Shown here piece after piece: positions 8,904 through 18,333 of a stretch of 64,000 nucleotides of DNA. The stretch covers positions 462,501 to 526,500 of the forward strand of contig NZ_OY787459.1 in assembly GCF_963678865.1 (NCBI RefSeq). Reading direction: 5' to 3'. The position numbers and the translations under genes were made by a program. This stretch comes from Maridesulfovibrio sp. GTDB taxonomy: Bacteria > Desulfobacterota > Desulfovibrionia > Desulfovibrionales > Desulfovibrionaceae. The notes below the pieces were generated by a model. That model worked only from the letters and a program-made list of their open reading frames with translations. It did not search any database and was not told where the DNA came from. Within the stretch, counting starts at the first letter, position 1. The number at the start of each line of letters is the position of its first letter.

Positions 8904-9965
8904 TTGACAGCACTGCGCACAACCCCCTTGACTGAGTGGCACCGTGAAAACGGTGCAAAGCTTGTTCCTTTTGCCGGGTTTGAAATGCCCGTACAATACA
9001 AAGGCATTATAGCTGAACACAAGCAGACCCGTGAACAGGTAGGTGTGTTTGATATCAGCCATATGGGTGAATTCAAGCTCAGCGGAAAAGGAGCCAAAGA
9101 CAGTTTGAATAAACTGGTCACTCAGAATTTGGACACTCTCGCACCGGGCAAATGCCGCTACGGTTTCCTGCCCAACGATAAGGGTGGAGTTCTTGATGAC
9201 CTGATTATTTACTGCCTTGCTGAAGACTCCTACATGCTCGTAGTCAACGGCGCCTGTGAAGAAGGCGATTTTAAGTGGATTGATTCCAGACTTTCGGAAG
9301 GTCTTAATTTTGAAAATGTTTCTTACGAGACTGCTAAAATAGACCTGCAGGGTCCCCTTGCTCTCGAGGTTCTGGAATCTGTTTTCGGGCGAGACTTCAA
9401 GCATCTTAAATATTTTAACTTTGAAGAAACTGAATTTGACGGTTACAAACTGATCGTCAGCCGTACCGGATATACCGGTGAGTTGGGATACGAATTTTAT
9501 CTGCCTTCCGACAAAGCCATTTCCCTGTGGGAAAAGCTGGTCGCTGACGAAAGGGTTGAACCCATCGGACTCGGCGCTCGCGACACCCTGCGTCTTGAGT
9601 GCGGTTATCCTCTTTACGGTCAGGATCTCGATACCAAGCACAATCCCCGTGAAGGCGGCTACGGATTCCTTCTTCCGGCTGATGCTTATACCGATGTTAA
9701 GGAAATCCTGATCCCCTTGACCATTGAAGGACGTCGTTCCGCCCGCCACGATGACATCGTTATGCTCGACGGCAAGGAAGTGGGCAAGGTAACCAGCGGA
9801 TCCTTCTCCCCCACTCTCGGCTACTCCATCGCGCTGGCCTACGTCGCCAAGGATGCAGCCGAAGCAGAAGTTTTCACCATCAAAGGTGCCCGCAAGGATC
9901 TAGAAGCGAAGAAAAGTGAGTTGCCTTTCTACAAAGAAGGTACTGCCAGAAAAAAATTAGATTAA
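8904..9965 (+). CDS. gcvT: Glycine cleavage T protein (aminomethyltransferase)
   Basis: This 353-residue protein is the tetrahydrofolate-dependent aminomethyltransferase of the glycine cleavage system, releasing ammonia and methylene-THF from the lipoyl carrier GcvH. Family features are the opening PLTEWHRENGAKLVPFAGFE, the VFDISHMGEF block, YTGELGYEFYL, and GLGARDTLRLECGYPLYGQD with the expected acidic active-site region. The start is a TTG preceded by CGGAGT. The gcvH and gcvP genes are not adjacent. A strong terminator follows. Confidence 0.94.
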   Translation: MTALRTTPLTEWHRENGAKLVPFAGFEMPVQYKGIIAEHKQTREQVGVFDISHMGEFKLSGKGAKDSLNKLVTQNLDTLAPGKCRYGFLPNDKGGVLDDLIIYCLAEDSYMLVVNGACEEGDFKWIDSRLSEGLNFENVSYETAKIDLQGPLALEVLESVFGRDFKHLKYFNFEETEFDGYKLIVSRTGYTGELGYEFYLPSDKAISLWEKLVADERVEPIGLGARDTLRLECGYPLYGQDLDTKHNPREGGYGFLLPADAYTDVKEILIPLTIEGRRSARHDDIVMLDGKEVGKVTSGSFSPTLGYSIALAYVAKDAAEAEVFTIKGARKDLEAKKSELPFYKEGTARKKLD

Positions 9966-9990
9966 ATCAAGCTAGATATACGCAGAATAG

Positions 9991-10027
9991 ACCCCGTTGC
10001 TTTGTTAAGTGGCGGGGTTTATTTTTA
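9991..10027 (+). terminator. Rho-independent terminator after gcvT
   Basis: The arms ACCCCG (9991-9996) and CGGGGT (10013-10018) are followed by TTATTTTT, 25 nt past the gcvT stop. Confidence 0.8.
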
Positions 10028-10052
10028 ATTGAAGACACATTAAACTCAAGCT

Positions 10053-10673
10053 ATGAACAGCGTCATTAAAAATATTATTTATTCTTTTTTGCTAATTGTA
10101 TCGGCATTCAATATTACTACTGTTGAAGCCGGATTTGTGCCTTACGGCAGAATATTTAAAGCAGTAAAAGATGAGCGGCCGTACATTACTCAGGCTCAAG
10201 ACAGCAGGACGCAGCTGCAGTTGCATAAAAAAATACTCTTGAACTATCCCGAAAGTATGACCGGAGTTTCGAGCTATGTTTACTTGGGACACGGATTCTT
10301 GGTTGGCGAAGTGGAAAATGATGCTGAACGAGCTGGTTTAGTGGAATGCGCCAAATCTATCACTGATCTCAACGGGGTCAGTTATTTTCTCCCTCAAAAA
10401 AAGTCTTCAGATAACAGCACACCATCTGAACTCGAAATTAAGCTGAAGGGAATGCTTGAACCGAATTATCCTTCTTCAAAACTAACAGTTAAAGTTGTTC
10501 AGGATACTGTGATCATAATTGGAGTTCTCGATGATCAAGAGCAGGAATCAGCTCTCAAGACTGTACAGGAGATATCCGGGTCATCCAAAATCATTAATTT
10601 TCTACAGGTTCCGCAACAGCAAAAAATGCAAAGACAAAAACGCCATCCCCTGCGCAATTTTTTTAGCAATTAA
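10053..10673 (+). CDS. Exported protein with BON-like repeats
   Basis: This 206-residue protein has an N-terminal signal peptide (about residues 1-26, hydrophobic core SFLLIVSAFNITTV, cleavage near VEAG). Two similar regions follow (about 55-115 and 125-190), each with the alternating strand/helix pattern and small-residue turn (HGFLVGEVENDAER; TVIIIGVLDDQEQES) seen in BON domains of OsmY-type periplasmic proteins. These bind phospholipid or proteins at the envelope. The C-terminus is basic. It is a single gene between terminators. The BON call is by pattern only. Confidence 0.6.
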   Translation: MNSVIKNIIYSFLLIVSAFNITTVEAGFVPYGRIFKAVKDERPYITQAQDSRTQLQLHKKILLNYPESMTGVSSYVYLGHGFLVGEVENDAERAGLVECAKSITDLNGVSYFLPQKKSSDNSTPSELEIKLKGMLEPNYPSSKLTVKVVQDTVIIIGVLDDQEQESALKTVQEISGSSKIINFLQVPQQQKMQRQKRHPLRNFFSN

Positions 10674-10849
10674 GCAAAGGCATAACATGGGAAGAGCTGG
10701 ACTCTTTCAGCACGTCAAGTTAGAAGTTTCACGTTATGTCCAGACTTTAATCATATAAAGACCTCTCGGCTCTTGCGTTGTTCTGTCTGATTTCCGGCAG
10801 GAACAACCTTTTCAAACGATATTCTATGTAAGGATATTAAGGTTTTGTT

Positions 10850-11405
10850 ATGTTTAAAGAACTTATGGATATTAATTCCCGTCCCCTTCCCTTTGAAGTC
10901 TATACTGCAGCTGATCTTTGGACCGATGAACACATCTCCAAACAGATGCTAAGCTACCATTTACATCCCGAAATCGACGATCATGTGTGATTTCTGCGCA
11001 CTCAGCCCTGAGCAGCGGAAAACAATGCTGCTCAAATTCAAGGCGATGCTTAAACCTGACGGAGCAGTTCTGCTGGATGTGTTTTCCCTCAGCGCATTCA
11101 ACCAACTTGCGGAAAAGCATGTATTTGAACCCAACCTCATGGATGGTTTCTGGTCTGCTGACAAGTATTACGGATTCTTGAATACATATAAATATGAAGA
11201 AGAAAAGGTAATGTTAGACAAATATACCATCATCGAGAAAGACCGCACCCGCACGATCTACAATTGGCTGCAATATTTCAGTCCAGGAGTATTAAAATCG
11301 GAATTCAGCAATTGCGGTTTCAGCAGGATTGAACTTTTAGGCAATGTTGCCGGAAACAAGTACCAAAACGAAAGCAATGATTTTGCATTGATTGCTCGTA
11401 AGTAG
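10850..11405 (+). pseudogene. Class I SAM methyltransferase, internally deleted
   Basis: Two pieces of one methyltransferase are present. A 46-residue N-terminal piece (10850-10990) begins MFKELMDINSRP and has the family's YTAADLWTDEHISKQML block, ending in TGA. The C-terminal piece resumes in another frame at 10983 with MCDFCALSPEQRKTMLLKFK and runs 140 residues to 11405. Comparing the order with family members, the part lost at the junction is the SAM-binding core (the D-x-G-x-G loop), roughly 80-90 residues. With that core missing the gene cannot be an active methyltransferase. The downstream piece could be translated from the ATG at 10983, but it lacks a clear ribosome site. Confidence 0.75.
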
Positions 11406-11420
11406 TTGGAAAAACAAGGT

Positions 11421-11458
11421 GGGACCGTTTTTAAAACCAAAAACGGTCCCTATTTTAT
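11421..11458 (+). terminator. Rho-independent terminator
   Basis: The arms GGGACCGTTTTT and AAAAACGGTCCC flank a short loop and are followed by TATTTTATT. It ends the broken methyltransferase region. Confidence 0.8.
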
Positions 11459-11813
11459 TCAAAATTTCATCAATTATGTCTGATTAGTAACAATATCGGG
11501 ATAAGCTGCTCTAGCAGGCAGCAGATCGACTCGTTAAACCTCATTATTTTAGGATGTTAAGTAAGGAGCATTTGATAAGATGCTTATTTCTTAAATAGAC
11601 ATGAATATAATTCACTTCAAGAATTAAGACTTCGCCCACATTGCTTTTTAAGCTTAAAATACAGTACATTAAGATCAAAACTGCTAATTATATCAAAAAA
11701 CGCACATATTAAATTGTGTCATTCATGTCTCAAGCAATTTTTTTTTCCCATCAAACCTATTGACGGATAAGTTCTTATTCAGATGATTGGAACACCCTCA
11801 AATTTCAGGAGCG
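11459..11813. promoter_or_regulatory. Upstream region of the fdh operon
   Basis: About 350 nt of AT-rich non-coding DNA precede fdhA and must hold its promoter. A possible -35-like TTGACG is at 11760-11765, but I see no convincing -10 partner or -24/-12 element. Two short AT-rich palindromes are present without clear identity. Confidence 0.45.
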
Positions 11814-11816
11814 ATG

Positions 11817-14800
11817 ATGAACATTAATCGTAGAGATTTTGTAAAGCTGACGACTGCGGCAGCTGCGGGGATAGCCGCTGTTCCGGCGTTCGGCGGGCTT
11901 GGTAAAGCCTTTGCGAATACAGCCGAGGAACGGGCGAGGCAGCTCAGTCCCAAATGGACCAAGCAGACCACCTCTATTTGCGCGTTCTGCTCAGTAGGTT
12001 GCGGCCTTCTGGTCAATACCGACCTTGAGACCAAACGTGCTATAAATGTGGAAGGTAACCCTGACCACCCCATTAACGAAGGAGCACTCTGCGCCAAGGG
12101 TGCTGCTGCCATCCAGATGACCGAAAACCCGCAACGTGTGGGAAAATTTTTATATCGCGCTCCATACAGTGGAGAATGGGAAGAAAAAGATTGGGATTTT
12201 TGCAAAAAACGCATAGCAAAACTGATCAAAAAATCTCGCGACGAAAGCTTTGAAAAGAAAAATGCCAAGGGACAGGTGGTCAACCGCACCATGGGTATCG
12301 CCTCTCTCGGTTCCGCTGCGCTGGATAACGAAGAATGTTATGCCATGCACAGCTTCATGCGTTCACTCGGCCTGGTCTATGTTGAGCACCAGGCACGTAT
12401 CTGACACAGCGCAACTGTTGCGGCTCTGGTAGAGTCGTTCGGACGCGGCGCGATGACCAACCACTGGAATGACCTTCAGAACAGTGATTGTATTTTGATA
12501 ATGGGCAGTAATGCTGCCGAAAACCATCCCATTTCTTTCAAATGGGCTGTAAAAGCACAAAAACGCGGTGCAAAGATTATCCATGTGGATCCGCGCTTCA
12601 CCCGTACTTCCGCTCGCTCGGATGCATACATTCCTCTGCGTTCCGGTACTGATATCGCAGTACTGGGCGGTATGATCAACTACATCATCAAAAACAAGCG
12701 TTACTTCCATAAATATATGGTTGATTACACCAACGCTTCTTTTATCGTAGGTAAAGATTACGATTTCAAAGACGGCCTGTTCTCCGGCTTTGACAGTAAA
12801 GCCAATGCTTACGACAAATCAAAATGGGCTTTTGAATTGAACGACAAGGGTATTCCCAAGCAGGATAAATCCCTGCAGGATCCCAATTGTGTATTCCAGA
12901 TCCTGAAAAGACATTATTCCCGCTACACTCCGGAAAAAGTATCCTCCATCTCCGGTGTATCGGTGAAAGATCTTGATCTGCTCTACAAGACTTACACCGC
13001 TACCGGAAAACCGGATAAAGCAGGAACCATCATGTACGCCATGGGTTGGACCCAGCACTCTGTGGGTGTTCAGAACATTCGTGCAATGGCCATGATCCAG
13101 CTTATGCTCGGTAACATAGGTGTCGCAGGCGGCGGCGTTAACGCCTTACGCGGCGAATGTAACGTACAGGGTTCCACTGACTACGCCCTGCTCTATCACA
13201 TTCTCCCCGGCTACCTGAAGACTCCTCTTGCCGGACAGGACACTCTTGAACAGTACAACAACACATATACACCCAAGAGTAATGATCCTGAATCCGCTAA
13301 CTGGTGGCAGCATTATCCCAAGTACTCGGCCAGCCTTATCAAGGCCATGTATTCCGAAGATACTCCGGAACAGGGATACCAGTATCTGCCTCGCCTTGAT
13401 AACCACAAGGCCAGCCAGTATTCTTGGATTCCGCTTATTGACCGCATGTATCGAGGCAAATTTACTGGCGGCCTTATCTGGGGTATGAACCCGGCCTGTT
13501 CAGGCTCTGACTCCGTTAAGACCCGTAATGCCCTCGGAAAATTGGACTGGATGGTCAACGTAAACCTCTTCCCGTGTGAAACAAGTGATTTCTGGAAAGG
13601 TCCGGGAATGGATCCCAAAAAGATCAAGACCGAGACTTTTTTCATCCCTTGTGCTTCTCCTATTGAAAAAGAAGGGTCAGTATCCAACTCCGGACGCTGG
13701 ATGCAATGGCGTTACAAGGGCCCGGAAACCTTTGGTGAAGTTATGAGCGACGGCCATTACTTCCACGAAATCTGGGAAGAACTCAAAGCTCTTTATGAAA
13801 AAGAAGGTGGTGCGTACCCTGAACCGATCACCCATTTAAGCTTTGAAAACATGTGTGAAGATGATGGACACGGCCACATGCACTTCAGCGCTCAGAAAAC
13901 CGCCAAACTCTGTAACGGCTGGTTTACCCGTGATGTTGAAGTGAAAGGCAAGAAGTTCAAGAAAGGACAGCAGGTCCCCAGCTTTGCCTACTTGCAGGCA
14001 GACGGTTCCACTACCTCCGGAAACTGGCTGTACTGCAACTCCGTCACCGACGAAGGCAACAAGTCGGAACGCCACGATGCCACCCAGACCAAGGAACAAG
14101 CCAATATAGGCCTCTTCCCCAATTGGACATGGTGCTGGCCGGTTAACCGCCGCATCCTTTACAACAGAGCTTCTGTTGATGAAAAAGGACAGCCTTGGGC
14201 ACCCAAGAAAGCGGTTATCAAGTGGAACGGTTCCAAGTGGATCGGTGATGTTCCCGATGGTGGCTGGAAGCCCGGCACCCGTCATCCGTTCATCATGCGT
14301 AAGAACGGCTTCGGCCAGCTATTCGGTCCCGGCCGTGCAGACGGTCCCCTGCCCGAATATTACGAACCGCTGGAATGCCCGGTAGACAACCATCCTTTCT
14401 CCAAAACCCTGCATAACCCCACGGCTGTTCAAATTCAGGGCGAGGAAAAGGCTGTCTGCGATCCGCGCTACCCGTTCGTCGGAACGACTTACCGTATTAC
14501 CGAACATTGGCAGACCGGTTCCATGACTCGTTGGCAATCTTGGCTGGTTGAAGCTGAGCCGCAGATGTTTGTGGAAATCAGTCCCGAATTGGCCAAGCTG
14601 CGCGGCATTGAAAATGGTGACAAAGTTACTGTTGAAAGTGTCCGTGGATCGCTCTGGGCCATTGCAATGGTTACCGAACGTATCCAGCCCTATAACATTA
14701 ACGGAAGCGACGTTCACATGGTCGGCATGCCCTGGCATTACGGCTGGGTAACCCCAATGAACGGCGGTGATTCCGCAAACATCGTAACCCCCAACGTGGG

Positions 14801-14876
14801 TGACCCGAACACCGGTATCCCCGAATACAAGGCCTTTATGGTCAATCTCCGTAAGTGGAAGGAGGGTGATAACTAA
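11817..14876 (+). CDS. fdhA: Formate dehydrogenase alpha subunit (selenocysteine)
   Basis: This is the catalytic subunit of a periplasmic W/Mo-bis-MGD formate dehydrogenase, 1019 residues when the in-frame TGA at 12402-12404 is read as selenocysteine (residue 196). The peptide context VEHQARI-U-HSATVAALVESFG is the conserved active-site segment of Sec-FDHs. A twin-arginine signal NRRDFVK is at residues 4-10. The [4Fe-4S] ligands are Cys55, Cys58, Cys62 and Cys92. The C-terminal part has the molybdopterin dinucleotide-binding fold. ATG 11817 is chosen because AGGAG is 5 nt upstream; ATG 11814 is possible. The gene overlaps fdhB (TAATG). It oxidises formate to CO2 and passes electrons via FdhB to cytochrome c3. 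A simple gene caller would split this gene in two. Confidence 0.95.
12402..12435 (+). promoter_or_regulatory. Candidate bacterial SECIS after the Sec UGA
   Basis: The UGA is followed within 8 nt by a hairpin CGCAA-CTG-TTGCG (12410-12422) with possible outer pairing to CTCTGG. A SelB-binding stem-loop immediately after UGA is required for Sec insertion in bacteria. The loop is a little closer to the UGA than in E. coli fdhF, so the exact fold is uncertain. Confidence 0.45.
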
Positions 14877-15619
14877 TGTCCGGTAAAAGCTTCTTTGTAG
14901 ATCTCACCCTTTGTACCGCCTGTCGCGGTTGTCAGGTTGCCTGCAAGCAGTGGAAAAAACTGCCTGCAGAGCAAACCCGTAACGTTGGTTCCCATCAGAA
15001 TCCGCAGGATCTATCGTCCAAGACTATCCGGCTGGTACGCTTCAGTGAAGCACGGGACGAAGACGGTAAATTACGTTGGCTTTTCTTCCCGGAACAATGC
15101 CGTCACTGCCTTGAGCCTCCCTGTAAGTACATTGCAAACATGTACGCACCGGGTGCCGTGGTTCAGGATGAAAAGACCGGGGCCGTGGTAATGACCGATA
15201 AAGCCATCCTGCCAAAGGGCAAGGTGGAAGGCTGGGAAATGTGTCCTTACAATGTTCCCCGTCAGGATCCGGAAACCGGACTATTCTCAAAGTGTGACAT
15301 GTGTCTCGACCGTGTGGAAATGGGCATGAAGCCCGCATGCGTGCAGAGCTGCCCCACCGGAACCATGAACTTCGGCGACCGTGCGGACATGCTCAAGCTG
15401 GCCAAGGAAAGACTTGCGGAAGTGAAAAAAGCCAACCCCAATGCCTACCTCGCCGATCCCGAGGATGTGCGCGTGATTTATCTCTGCGAAACCAAACCGG
15501 AAAACTACTTCGGTAATGTCGTCGCTTCCGCAGAGCAACGCAAGACGCTTCTGGCCGGGGTAACTCCGTCTAAAACTTCAAGACGCGGTTTCCTCACCAC
15601 TCTTAAAAACAAAGCCTAG
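14876..15619 (+). CDS. fdhB: Formate dehydrogenase beta (Fe-S) subunit
   Basis: This 247-residue ferredoxin-like electron-transfer subunit carries clustered cysteines for several [4Fe-4S] clusters: CTACRGCQVAC (Cys13/16/19/23), CRHCLEPPC, and the later CPYN...CDMC...CVQSCPTG set. It has no signal peptide of its own and would be exported with FdhA through the Tat pathway. It overlaps fdhA by one base (TAATG). The extreme C-terminus (about residues 234-241, TSRRGFLT) resembles a twin-arginine motif, which is odd because it is at the wrong end of the protein and no hydrophobic stretch follows. Confidence 0.93.
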   Translation: MSGKSFFVDLTLCTACRGCQVACKQWKKLPAEQTRNVGSHQNPQDLSSKTIRLVRFSEARDEDGKLRWLFFPEQCRHCLEPPCKYIANMYAPGAVVQDEKTGAVVMTDKAILPKGKVEGWEMCPYNVPRQDPETGLFSKCDMCLDRVEMGMKPACVQSCPTGTMNFGDRADMLKLAKERLAEVKKANPNAYLADPEDVRVIYLCETKPENYFGNVVASAEQRKTLLAGVTPSKTSRRGFLTTLKNKA

Positions 15620-15636
15620 CAGGCAGGAGAAATAAA

Positions 15637-16056
15637 ATGAAAAAATTATTGATCGCATGCCTGTGTTTGATGGGCATTGTGTTCGTCGCCATCGGTGCTG
15701 GCGCACAGGAAGATTGGACTGCCCCGGATGATGATTTGGTCATCAATTTCATCAAGGGCAAAAGTCCTAAAGATCACGGTGTAGTTTTCAACCATTCAAG
15801 CCATGCAAACTATGAATGCATTGACTGCCACCACAAAATGAAAAAAACAGGCGAACCTACCAGTTGTGCAGATTGTCATACTAACTTTGAACCGATTCCG
15901 AGCAAAGGATACAAATCCTACTTCAAGGCCATGCATTACAAGCGCAAAGACCTCAAACGTGCTTCTTGCCTCGGCTGTCATGTGAAGGAATTCGGTAATG
16001 ATAAGGAAATGACCGGATGCATCAACTCCGCCTGTCATCCTGATGGAATAAAATAA
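15637..16056 (+). CDS. Tetraheme cytochrome c3, FDH-associated
   Basis: This 139-residue periplasmic cytochrome has a Sec signal peptide (about residues 1-23, cleavage near GAGAQ). Four haem sites are visible: CIDCH (61-65), CADCH (77-81), CLGCH (111-115) and C-x4-CH CINSACH (128-134). Upstream histidines (53, 56, 66, 100) are candidates for the second axial ligands. This is a class III cytochrome c3. It lies 17 nt after fdhB with a good ribosome site, so it forms an FdhABC3-type complex or the direct electron acceptor. The mix of three CxxCH and one Cx4CH differs from classical TpI-c3, which has two of each. Confidence 0.92.
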   Translation: MKKLLIACLCLMGIVFVAIGAGAQEDWTAPDDDLVINFIKGKSPKDHGVVFNHSSHANYECIDCHHKMKKTGEPTSCADCHTNFEPIPSKGYKSYFKAMHYKRKDLKRASCLGCHVKEFGNDKEMTGCINSACHPDGIK

Positions 16057-16085
16057 CAACCAGAAAAAAACAGTCTATTCCTCTA

Positions 16086-16127
16086 GAGAAGCCTCTGCCT
16101 AAAGGCAGGGGCTTCTCGTCTTTCATG
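16086..16127 (+). terminator. Terminator of the fdh operon
   Basis: A long stem (GAGAAGCC-TCTGCC against GGCAGG-GGCTTCTC, loop TAAA) is followed by GTCTTTC, 30 nt past the cytochrome stop. It can also serve the convergent trmO gene. Confidence 0.75.
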
Positions 16128-16144
16128 CAAATACACTGGAAAAT

Positions 16145-16648
16145 TTATTTATTTGCAAACCGTTCATCCGATTTCAATGATTCAGACTTTTTAGCATTGG
16201 TTTCCAGCCAGCCGAAACGGTCTGCGGGAACAGCATCAAATTCTTTTACGTAAGGCTTTATGTCTATCAGCGGGGTTCTGTCGAGTACGTCCACTCCCCT
16301 GATATGGAGAACATTACCCTCAATGCTGAGTAACTCCACAGTAGACATCCCGATCATATTCGGCCTGCGTGGAGCACGGGTGGAAAACAGTCCACGTTCT
16401 TCAGTATCCATAAACGGCTTAACTTTTAGATGATAGTCTTCGTTCTTGTGGAAATGATATAGAAGAATGATATGAGAGAAGCCTTCAAGATCCTGCAAAC
16501 CTTCTTTAAGAGCATCGTGAAGCTCTATTTTTCCAGCCACATCTTTGGCTCCAGAAGGCTGGATCGGCATACCCTCGGGAGTCTCAAATGGAGAGCGGAT
16601 GTATCCTATTGGATGGAATATTATGGCATCTTTCTCTGGTAAAGGCAT
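16145..16648 (-). CDS. trmO: TrmO/TsaA-family tRNA methyltransferase
   Basis: This 167-residue protein opens with FHPIGYIRSPFETPEGMP and carries the RAPRRPNMIGMSTVELL block, both typical of TsaA/TrmO. TrmO uses SAM to N6-methylate the t6A37 base of tRNA-Thr. The C-terminal motif LDRTPLIDIKPYVKEFD is also characteristic. The E. coli protein is longer because of an added C-terminal domain, and this shorter form is common in anaerobes and archaea. A GGAGG site precedes the ATG. Confidence 0.85.
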   Translation of the reverse strand: MPLPEKDAIIFHPIGYIRSPFETPEGMPIQPSGAKDVAGKIELHDALKEGLQDLEGFSHIILLYHFHKNEDYHLKVKPFMDTEERGLFSTRAPRRPNMIGMSTVELLSIEGNVLHIRGVDVLDRTPLIDIKPYVKEFDAVPADRFGWLETNAKKSESLKSDERFANK

Positions 16649-16702
16649 TTAAACCTCCATTATAGTGGACAAACTTGATTAAGGGGCAAGCTGCCTGATT
16701 CT

Positions 16703-16735
16703 ACTGCCCGGGTAATCATAAGTGATCCGGGCAGT
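16703..16735. terminator. Hairpin between the peptidase gene and trmO
   Basis: The 9-bp arms ACTGCCCGG (16703-16711) and CCGGGCAGT (16727-16735) lie just after the peptidase stop on the minus strand. There is no U-run, so it may be a weak terminator or an RNA-stabilising stem. Confidence 0.4.
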
Positions 16736-16748
16736 GTTTCATGATAAT

Positions 16749-17855
16749 TCAGCTTTTCATAATCTCTGCTACCAGTTTAGTACAACTGGTTAAACTTTCA
16801 ACTGTAATGAACTCTTCGGTGGTGTGAACCTTGCTCATCCCAATTCCAAGAGTCACGGCATTATATCCTTTTCCAAAAAGGATATTAGCATCACTGCCAC
16901 CACCGGTGGGAACTTTTTTAGGCTTTAGGCCGATATTCTTGCAACAATTTTCTACTTTGCTAAGGAAAGGGGAATTATCATCAACCCGAAGTACCGGGTA
17001 TGAAATTTCATAATCAAATTCATACTCGCCCCCAACTTTTTTCACTGCAGCAGCACAGCATGCTTCCATATGATCCAATTGAGTCTGGAGAGATTCTTCA
17101 AATAAAGAACGGGCTTCTGCCGTAAGTGTCACGGAATCAGCTACAATATTAGTAGCCGTTCCTCCTTCAATACGTCCAAGGTTGGCAGTACTGCTTTCAT
17201 CAATGCGCAACAGGCTCATTTTAGATATGGCTTCCCCTGCAATCTGAATAGCACTGATCCCCTCTTCAGGGGCAATGCCGGCATGTGCAGACTTTCCGGT
17301 AAAGGTCATTGTAATACCGGCCTTGGCAGGAGCGGCAACGACGATAGTTCCAACCGCCCCCCCGGAATCAAGCACAATAATATCTTTGGCCGGAAGTAGA
17401 TCAGTATCAATATTTTTAGCACCGAACATGCCGGACTCTTCACAAATGGAAAAGACCAGATAAATATCCGGATGCGGTATTGATTCTTCTTCAAGATGAT
17501 TCAGAGCCTCGATGGTCATGGCAATCCCAGCCTTATCATCGCCGCCGAGAACAGTTTCGCCGGCACTGCGGACAACATCGCCGTCAAGAACAGGCTCCAC
17601 TCCAATGCATGGTTGCACGCAATCCATATGAGCGGAAAAGGCTATAGGCGCACCTTCGCCGGTAGCGGGGATATGCACAATTAAATTTCCCGTATCACCG
17701 TTACTGAGTTCACCAGCCTTATCTTCATGTACAACATAACCTTTTTTTTCCATCTTTTCACGCAGACAAACAGCCACTTTTTTTTCCTGCAGGGAAGGAC
17801 TGTCAATACGTACAAGTTCGAAAAAAAGGTCAAGAATTCGCTCTTTATTAATCAT
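16749..17855 (-). CDS. M20-family metallopeptidase (PepT-like)
   Basis: This 368-residue zinc aminopeptidase-type protein shows the M20 ligands and catalytic residues: SAHMDCVQP (His and catalytic Asp), VLGGDDKAGIAM (bridging Asp), FSICEESGMFGAKN (catalytic Glu and ligand Glu), LDSGG, and the distal KVHTTEEFI histidine. The GKSAHAGIAPEEGISA block is the dimerisation-domain signature of PepT-like enzymes. No signal peptide is present, so it is cytoplasmic. Exact substrate (tripeptide or other) is not determinable. It is a single gene preceded by GGAGATATT. Confidence 0.85.
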   Translation of the reverse strand: MINKERILDLFFELVRIDSPSLQEKKVAVCLREKMEKKGYVVHEDKAGELSNGDTGNLIVHIPATGEGAPIAFSAHMDCVQPCIGVEPVLDGDVVRSAGETVLGGDDKAGIAMTIEALNHLEEESIPHPDIYLVFSICEESGMFGAKNIDTDLLPAKDIIVLDSGGAVGTIVVAAPAKAGITMTFTGKSAHAGIAPEEGISAIQIAGEAISKMSLLRIDESSTANLGRIEGGTATNIVADSVTLTAEARSLFEESLQTQLDHMEACCAAAVKKVGGEYEFDYEISYPVLRVDDNSPFLSKVENCCKNIGLKPKKVPTGGGSDANILFGKGYNAVTLGIGMSKVHTTEEFITVESLTSCTKLVAEIMKS

Positions 17856-17985
17856 AATATCTCCAAAATATTATTCAAATTTCGTTTTGGAATAATTAGC
17901 ATCGAAACAAAGCATTGAACAGTGGTAATTTTTAAAACAAATTTAGGTCATAATATTTTATTGTTCTTATCTTTGTGCAATCAAG

Positions 17986-18040
17986 TTGAACATAAAGAAT
18001 CCCGGCAACCTTACAGACTGCCGGGATTCTTTATGTTCAA
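17986..18040. terminator. Perfect 22-bp palindrome, terminator-like
   Basis: Two perfect 22-nt arms (17986-18007 and 18019-18040) with an 11-nt loop lie just after the hypC stop (minus strand) and upstream of the peptidase gene. In each direction a GC core (CCCGGCA/TGCCGGG) is followed by ATTCTTTATG. It probably ends the hydrogenase maturation transcript. Confidence 0.7.
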
Positions 18041-18053
18041 TGAAATTTAATCG

Positions 18054-18311
18054 TTAAGCGTTACATGCTTTATTCCGTTCCGCTTCGGTCAATTCAATCA
18101 TATCACGTAAAATCTTCAAGGTTTCTTCAGCCTCTTTAGGGTCCAGTTTGCGTAGCGCAAATCCGGCATGAACAATCAGATAATCACCGATCTCAACTTC
18201 GTCCGGCAAAAGCATAAGTGACGCATCAAGATAAGTTTCGCCCTCACCCACTTTACATTTGGCGACTTGATTTTCAATGGACTTAATCTGAACAGGAATA
18301 GCTAAACACAT
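18054..18311 (-). CDS. hypC: Hydrogenase maturation chaperone HypC
   Basis: This 85-residue chaperone begins MCLAIPVQIKSIE. The Cys2 is essential in HypC for binding HypD and the Fe(CN)2CO unit destined for the [NiFe] centre. The start is therefore placed at the ATG ending at 18311 and not at the upstream ATG three codons earlier. The later GDYLIVHAGFALRKLDPKEAEETL block is the conserved OB-fold part. It lies 22 nt after the protease gene in the hynBA cluster, so it likely serves this hydrogenase. The other hyp genes are not in the window. Confidence 0.95.
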   Translation of the reverse strand: MCLAIPVQIKSIENQVAKCKVGEGETYLDASLMLLPDEVEIGDYLIVHAGFALRKLDPKEAEETLKILRDMIELTEAERNKACNA

Positions 18312-18333
18312 GAAAAACACCCCTTATCGGCTG

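Noticed and set aside
8862..9749. Long minus-strand frame opposite gcvT
   Set aside because: It is antisense to a clear housekeeping gene and has no family features.
10519..10758. Open frame overlapping the end of the BON-like gene
   Set aside because: Overlaps a better-supported gene in another frame, with no ribosome site and no family resemblance.
12402..12404. TGA splitting the formate dehydrogenase gene as a nonsense mutation
   Set aside because: The protein context is the conserved Sec site and the downstream frame is fully intact, so it is read as selenocysteine.
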